From NCBI GenBank assembly GCA_011799875.1, contig CM022302.1, positions 104,854,730 to 104,918,729 of the forward strand: a stretch of 64,000 bases of DNA, read 5' to 3'. The position numbers were made by a program, and so were the translations under genes. Below the pieces are notes generated by a model that was not told the DNA's origin, did no database searches, and saw only the letters and a list, made by a program, of their open reading frames with translations. This document shows, piece after piece, positions 57,879 through 64,000 of this stretch (positions within the stretch are counted from its first letter, which is position 1; every line of letters starts with the position of its first letter). Origin of the DNA: Thinopyrum elongatum. Lineage: Eukaryota; Streptophyta; Magnoliopsida; Poales; Poaceae.

Positions 57879-58330
57879 GGTCGCCTGCGGGGTAGAGCAA
57901 AACGATATTTTAGAACCAAAAAAAAATTTGGCATGACTTTACCTAAAAATAGGACAAAAAAGAATGCATAGTGCCAAATTCTCGCCGAAACGGAAATGAA
58001 TCAACATTCCGGCAAAATATTGGCAACTATCGCATTTCAAATACTGGTACCTGCAACCACAAACATATGCAACACCACAAACATACGTAGATCTAGGCCA
58101 TAAAAAGTGCATGTGCACGTTGTTGGAGGGAGAAAAAAGTAGATCTAGAACATAAAGAAAGCATGCCCCTTACTTACCTATCAAAAAAAGGAAATTTAAC
58201 CACTTAATTTGGGTGAATCTATGGTGCAAATGAGGTGAGGAGGAGGAGGCAGCCGAGACAAGCTTGGAGGAGGAGGTGGAGAGAATGAAGTGGGGAAAGT
58301 GAGTGTGGTAGGTGGCTGTCCAACATATCT
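57879..58330. other. CACTA 2 transposase leader region
   Basis: Upstream of the transposase ATG on the minus strand. Purine-rich block gaggaggaggaggcagcc near 58236. No gene was seen. Confidence 0.5.
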
Positions 58331-58342
58331 AGCTGCTCTCAG

Positions 58343-58770
58343 GTTACCAATGGCGCACCTTGGTTACTAATGGCGCACCTGGTATGTGGTGCGTCATTAC
58401 TAGTTTTGAAAAAAAAAATTGTTAGTAGTGGCGCACCGTGGTTGTGGTGCGCCATTAATAGTTTTAACTAGTAATGGCGCACTATCCCCAGGTGCGCCAT
58501 TACTAGTTTTGAAAAAAAAAATTGTTAGTAGTGGCGCACGGAGTGTGTGGTGCGCCATTACTAGTTTTAACTAGTAATGGCGCACTATCCCCTGGTGCGC
58601 CATTACTAGTTTGGGGATAGTGCGCCATTACTAGTTTTGAAAAAAAAAATTGTCAGTAGTTGCGCACCGTGGGTGTGGTGCGCCATTAGTGATATGGACA
58701 CTAATGGCGTACTTGTACATGGTGCGCCACTGCTATATAGCAGTGGCGCACCACATACGTGGTGCGCCAT
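58343..58770. repeat. CACTA 2 right subterminal repeats
   Basis: At least fifteen copies of tggcgcac/gtgcgccatta in both orientations, with a longer unit of about 120 bases (ttttgaaaaaaaaaattgtnagtagtggcgcac type) repeated three times. Confidence 0.92.
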
Positions 58771-58812
58771 TAATGTCCATATTAGCTATAGCCTTTTTTT
58801 CTAGTAGTGTGA

Positions 58813-59815
58813 GCTTGTTCATACATACACATTTTCATATTTCCATTCCGACACACTCTTATATGAATTAAACCTCAACACGCTTAGTTTTCTACACTGG
58901 ATCCTTTTGTGGGCATGCGAATGATGGAACTAAAAAATGAATAAATCACCTCAAATAATATCTATTTGTGCTCTATATTTAAAAAAAATAACCTGTATGC
59001 ATCTGTTTACGACCTACACAACACAATTGAGCTCGTTTTGAGCTCCTATTTCCCCCCAAATCAGAAAGAGCAGTCCACAGGACCACCGCATGGACAAAGG
59101 GTCAACACAGGCACAAAGAGTCAGGGGAGAGAGAGAGAGAGAGAAACTCCCTGTCTCTCTTTCTTTGTGTTGATAAGCTGTAGGTAATGTCGTCGCTCTG
59201 GTCCAATTGCATAAACATGTGATCAAATTCAGAGGAGAAGTTAAAAGGGAAGTAGGAAAACCTCAGCACAACACATGCAGCATAACATCTCAATTGAACC
59301 TATAGAAGTGACATTGAGAAATTTTTAAAAGGGATTGGGCTTGGGAGCATTGATGTGAGGTCTTGACCTTGAGGGCAATTGACCTAAATGGATGAATAGA
59401 AAGAGTCAAAACAAAGCAGCAGGCGACTAAAATGTCAGAACAAAGCATGCTAAAATGTTGTTCACCAGGACTTTCACAGGTTGTTATGTAATATATTTCC
59501 TCTCCCATTAGTGTATAAGATTGTGCACTAAGGTCACTAAGGTAAGAACATGCAGCAATTAAATTGAAGTAGGTCAGATACGCAAATAGTATTGTATATT
59601 AGTAAGTAGAGGTGCATACTTCCATTTATCAGTAGATTTTAAGATCTGTTTATTTTTATAAAGAATAATTAATGTATATGTGCCAGAAAAAAACTGTGAA
59701 ATCATGTACTACATCAGTAAAATCGATACAGTCCAACATAGCACATGCTGTGACAATATGCACCTCCGGTAGTCATAGAATCTAACTCGTGCTTACCATC
59801 ATTTAGATTAAAAAG
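58813..59815. other. Low-copy sequence between CACTA 2 and the solo LTR
   Basis: AT-rich, no gene recognised. A short (GA)n run lies at 59128-59144. Confidence 0.5.
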
Positions 59816-61821
59816 TGTAGGGTAACGCAGCAGAAAACAAAAAATTTCCGACCTACGCACCAGCCCAGGACCACTATGGAGACTGCATACAAGGTTTGAT
59901 CATTTTCGTTACCGACTCGTAGCGCAGCGGAAGTAGAGTCGATGACGATCGGCGATGCAGATCCCCGCAGCTAGGATTTACAACCTCCCAACCGCGAGGA
60001 TGTATATCCTCGTCTTCCCTTCGGACAGCCCTCCGGGAGGCAGTCGAACAGTCCCCCGGACGATGTCGCGGACAGCCCTTCGGGAGGACCTTCGAAACTC
60101 AGACGGTCACTCGGGCAGCCCTTCGGGAGGACTCACAGAACTCGGACCGTCACTTGGACAGCCCTTCGGGCACTAAGATCGAAACTACGACCTCTCTACA
60201 GAGTTGCACACATACGGTGTCATCTATCCGGCAGGGCTTCGCCGTCCAGAACTAATTCCCACCGGAACCCAGACAGCCTTTCGGCTCTACGAAACTATTT
60301 CGCGGGGAGGGAGAGAGAAGCCAGATCATTGCAATGGCACTTGTATGTGAGAAGGGATGAGTCTTTAGGCAGCCCCCTCCACCCCTATTTATAGGCCAAG
60401 CCCAAGGGTGGCTTCTCCAAGAAGCCAAGGGGAAAAATACCAAAGGACCCTTAAGGTGGCTTCTCCAAGAAGCCACCCAAAAAGCACTTTCACTATTCAC
60501 GACGACATTTTTCAGCGTCCGTTCGAACTGAAAATATTTATGTGGGCTTAGAACATTTCCAGTACCCACTAAAATAATTTTCAACGCGTTCTGGAACAAT
60601 TCCAGATTAGTGATTTTCATCTGCGAAAAGCATCTGAAGTGGTTCCGGCAGCTCCGGAACATTTCCGGTTTTCTTCCAGAAAATTCCCAAAAGTTTCCAG
60701 AATGATTCTGGCACCCTCCAAGAATTATCGGGCATGTGATGAAACCAATTTGACTTTATGGTATCCTCTGAAACAACTTTTCAGTTTCACTGGAACTCAT
60801 CCGGTGACCTCTCTCTGCGGAACTTTTCCGCTGTCTGAAACTTTTTCGGTGTCCGAAACTTTTTCGGTGATTTTCTCTCAGACTCCCTGTCTAGTATTCA
60901 GCAGATAGATGACCCTTAAGCGTGTGACCCTATAGGTTCGGTAAAGTATAGACATGACCCGGAACCCCTTCTGATCAATGATCAACATCGGAGCCGTGGA
61001 CACCCATATTGACCCCTATACCCACACGAATGAATATTCGAGTGAACCTCCAGTTGCCGTGTGCTATTCCTGTTGCTTCGCGATATGTTACAAATACCCG
61101 AGGTGAGACATGATGGCATCCCCGTGGGTCAACAACTTGTCCACTATGCCAGTTACCTCGTTACCGGTATTTGTTCTCTTTTCTCGTTACCGTGTTCCGG
61201 CATCCCCGTGATCAAATCACAAAGTGTCTGGCCAGACGATGATGGATACCGTAACACCGAGAGGGCCCAGAGATATCTCTCCAACGTCGGAGGAGCAAAT
61301 CCCAATCTTGAGCTATCAAGTTACTTGACATACTTTTCCATGAACCCGTAAGCCGCCGTAATAGCCACCCATTTACGGATGACGTTTAACAAACCCCAAA
61401 GTTCATGAAGCAAGCATGAAGAAACTCGATACTCTCATGGTCTAAGGAATCATGCAAACGTTAACCATCTCTGTGTTATTAACCATAAACTTGTGACGAA
61501 CGTATCTCATAGCATAACATCAATTCGGGTCGATTCAACACAAATGTTCCTCTAACATTGTGCCCTCAAAGTTGCTGGCATAGACATGCCCATGATCAGG
61601 AAAACAGAACCATCATGCAACACTTGAGCTAGTCTTAGAGGCTAGACTAGGAATACATTTTACCATTTATTATTCCACACGTGCATATGAGTCTTCCTCC
61701 GAGCCTCGTGGTTATTGTAGACTCGAGAACCATAGCAGTTATAGCATGGAACATAAACCTAATTATGAACAGGGAGATAATCAATAACATTTATTATTGC
61801 CTCTAGGGCATATCTCCTACA
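59816..61821 (-). mobile_element. Solo LTR, BARE1/WIS/Angela-like Copia, 2006 bp
   Basis: Read on the minus strand it begins TGTAGGAGATATGCCCTAGA and ends CTGCGTTACCCTACA, the ends of the large Triticeae BARE1/WIS/Angela group. The 5-bp target duplication AAAAG lies at 59811-59815 and 61822-61826. No internal domain is present, so the element was reduced by LTR-LTR recombination. Repeated cagcccttcgggaggac motifs occur at 60020-60170. Confidence 0.92.
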
Positions 61822-61826
61822 AAAAG

Positions 61827-63105
61827 GATGGGGCAGCTACTACAACTTGCTGTACTGATCATCTAATACAAATAACCAATGCAGGAAAAGCCTCTTTTAC
61901 TTGGACCATATAGAGCAACGAGAGACGGGGCAGTGACTGTGTATAATAAATTACCGGCAGTGGAGATTAGCGACACTCGTGACTTGTCGCCATAAAAGCC
62001 ATAAGACCTCCCACACTCGTCACACGTAAATACGCAAGAACATAAGCAAATGTATTTTTTAGGAAAAAAAGTCCAAAAATACACATTTTGATACATGCAG
62101 CAGTTCATGTATTCTCCATAAAACATAGAATGTATGCTTCATATTAATTCATCCTTTCACACATAACTTAACATGTAGCAAAAAGATTTAATCTATAGTT
62201 CAAGATTAGTGAGCGCAAAATAAATAAGTCCTTTACCATAAGGCAATTATTGATTAGAATAGAGTTTGAAGACATCGTATATTTACTTGATGGAACCTGC
62301 AGTCAAAAAAAGTATAGAATGAGTTGAGTACCTTATGGTCTGCCCAATTTGCTCGTGCTCATCAAAGGTGGTCTCGAGATCAAACAACCAAGTAAGAACT
62401 CCCAAACCTCTGACATAATAGCAGGGTGTACACCTTAAACCATAGAAAATATAGAGCCAACCTCTGTTAGAGATTATATGAGGAGGAGGCAAAAAATTAA
62501 TGGTGTTAAAATGAAATGAGGGACGTTTCAGATATCTTTACCCTTATCTGAATCCAGTTTAGAACATAGGGAATATTTAGGGAGCCTTGTTGCAGAAGTA
62601 CAACATGCCATTTTCAATCAGTTTCTAAAACACAAAGCATTTTCTTAATTTTTTTTAGAAGCATAAATTAGTTGAGAATCTTTCAGCCATGTAATGAAAG
62701 TATTATATGCATTTCAGAAATAATTGAGCTAACCTTTCAGCTACAACTACCACCATATCCCTGATTTGACCGAGCAAAAAGGCTCTCTATGTGAATCAGT
62801 TTCTAAAACACAAAGTAAATTGCATATTAATGAGTTAACCAAGCCATGGCACCCCATGCATCATTTATCTTATTGTGCAAGGTGTGCTTCCAGACTGGAA
62901 CTAACAAAATTTAGAAATAATGGACATTGCATATTCATGGTGCTAGTCAAACAGAACATTTCCTAGCTCCACATAGATCCTAACCAACATCAAGTCAAGT
63001 AACTATTCATTTAATAGAAATGAGAGATAAGAGTATTTTCACCTGGGGCTTGTACCATCAATGTGGTTATGGTGATGTATCGTCCATAGCGCCGCCATGG
63101 CAGGA
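61827..63105. other. 3' flank of the PP2C fragment, no gene recognised
   Basis: AT-rich sequence. The string atcagtttctaaaacacaaag occurs at about 62618 and 62796. No coding region of known family on either strand. Confidence 0.5.
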
Positions 63106-63635
63106 TCACTGGCGCAGTTGCTGGTCCACGGCCATTATCTGACAACGGCCCGGGTGTCGTAGAAGACAGACCACGATGATGTTGATGTCGTCTTGGAAGT
63201 GGCACCTTATCATCTTCAGGTCATGTACACCAACCTCTCTCTTCTTTGTGGCTTCCTTCAAGGTAGCTCACACTAATCAGTTTTCTATACCCTGCACAAA
63301 TAATTTCGCACAACCTCAGTGTCGTTTCATATGTCCAACAGATCATTCATACACGGAGGAAAGATCCAATGTTGCCGATGTTAATCATAACCTGCTATTT
63401 CTTTGGTTCTTGAAGATGATTTGCACAGCGGCATCATCGCTAAGATGCTCCCAAAGACCATCTGAGGCAAATATCAGACACAGATCTCTTGGTTTCAGCT
63501 TGCGAACATGAACTTGTGGTTCAATGCTAAGAGATGGCCTCTTCAGTGCAATAATAGGACCGGCTCGCCGAAATAATGGGTCCATGGAACGCTACAGTTT
63601 CTTCAAATAAACTTTACCAATGGATCTTCACACCT
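63106..63635 (-). pseudogene. PP2C protein phosphatase, 3' exons, decayed
   Basis: PP2C enzymes are Mg/Mn-dependent serine/threonine phosphatases; plant clade D members have this C-terminus. The upper exon starts at 63635 behind a TTCAG acceptor and encodes RSIGKVYLKK, MDPLFRR, then LSIEPQVHVRKLKPRDLCLIFASDGLWEHLSDDAAVQIIFKN. It has stops in the second codon (TGA) and before the RSMDP segment (TAG), and the expected GIAKRL segment is shortened near 63400. The lower exon (acceptor at 63267, stop at 63106) encodes LKEATKKRE ... HFQDDINIIVVCLL, where the family has RRHFHDDI; the first Asp pair is kept. The upstream exons with the other metal-binding residues lie beyond the window, if present. 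Two stops and the deletion mark it as a pseudogene. Confidence 0.85.
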
Positions 63636-64000
63636 GAATAGTAAATCAACCAAATATTAGCTCATGTTATCTATCATTTTCTCTGCTTTCTATTGAACTG
63701 ACTATCATAGGTCCTCATATAAGAGGACAATCTAACTGATGAGTGATGCCAAAAAGGCCAGCCTAAGCTAAACCACCAAGCAAAGCCAAGTTCACTAAAC
63801 GACATGCGCCGATAAAAGTTTTGGCAAAATAAAAGTTTCAGGCCTAAATATGCTTCTCTCAATCTTTGATATTTCTGAAAATCTGCATTTTCCACTGAAT
63901 AAATGTTACAGTACATGGCAATAGTGCGTCCAAAGGCAGGAAAACATATCAAAGGCAGTCAAACAGATCAAATCCACCATCATCTACTCATACAACAAAG
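63636..64000. other. Probable intron of the PP2C pseudogene
   Basis: No motif is seen. The position between the PP2C exon at 63635 and the window edge fits an intron. Confidence 0.5.

Larger units (their letters stand above)
36505..58809 (-). mobile_element. CACTA element 2 (En/Spm-like) with all genes on the minus strand
   Basis: The left end is CACTACTAGGAAAAGGCT and the right end, in reverse, is CACTACTAGAAAAAAAGGCT. The target duplication is TGA (36502-36504 and 58810-58812). Subterminal repeats of aatggcgcacc/ggtgcgccatta fill both ends. Its own length is about 9.1 kb once the 13.2-kb gypsy element is removed. Gene order on the minus strand: TNP2 transposase, Ulp1-like protein, viroplasmin-like small protein. 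Each large gene has at least one break. Confidence 0.95.

Overview
This window looks like nuclear DNA of a Triticeae grass (wheat, Aegilops or barley type), dominated by transposable elements. The evidence is a BARE1/WIS/Angela-like LTR, CACTA elements with En/Spm-type transposases, a Tat-lineage gypsy element with an antisense gene, a Copia element, a Mutator-like element (MULE), and one decayed host gene fragment. No intact ordinary host gene was found. Everything was read by eye, so family assignments come from recognisable motifs, not from searches.

Layout. 1-10560: a piece of plant mitochondrial genome (trnP-UGG, nad1 exon 1 with the start of its trans-spliced intron, several unidentified ORFs, and mttB/tatC). 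The mitochondrial homology stops inside mttB at about 10560. 10965-18716: a MULE with 89-bp terminal inverted repeats, an uninterrupted 924-aa transposase on the plus strand, and two small convergent genes on the minus strand. Each small gene has a copy of the same TATA promoter module and an upstream array of GGCGGGAA/GCGGGAAA (E2F-like) motifs. 18718-21652: low-copy DNA with a 355-bp solo-LTR-like insertion and a long GA microsatellite. Part of it recurs at 35.1-35.4 kb, where the solo LTR is absent.

21653-34735: a small MITE-like element split by CACTA element 1 (21666-34397, target duplication GGA). CACTA 1 is itself split inside its transposase gene by a complete but decayed Copia element (23676-32261, target duplication TCTGA), and it also holds a small inverted-repeat element. 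36505-58809: CACTA element 2 (target duplication TGA). It carries a viroplasmin/RNase-H1-N-like membrane-tailed small protein, a Ulp1-like protein and a TNP2 transposase, all on the minus strand. The transposase is split by a 13.2-kb gypsy element (42168-55388, target duplication GACAC). 59816-61821: a solo LTR with target duplication AAAAG. 63106-63635: a PP2C protein phosphatase pseudogene fragment on the minus strand.

How the parts relate. The window records nested insertions, and the boundaries of the large elements are fixed by matching target duplications. The most interesting unit is the MULE: an apparently intact transposase plus two accessory ORFs, each behind a dense array of one short motif. 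This could be a cell-cycle-linked or self-recognition (anti-silencing) arrangement.
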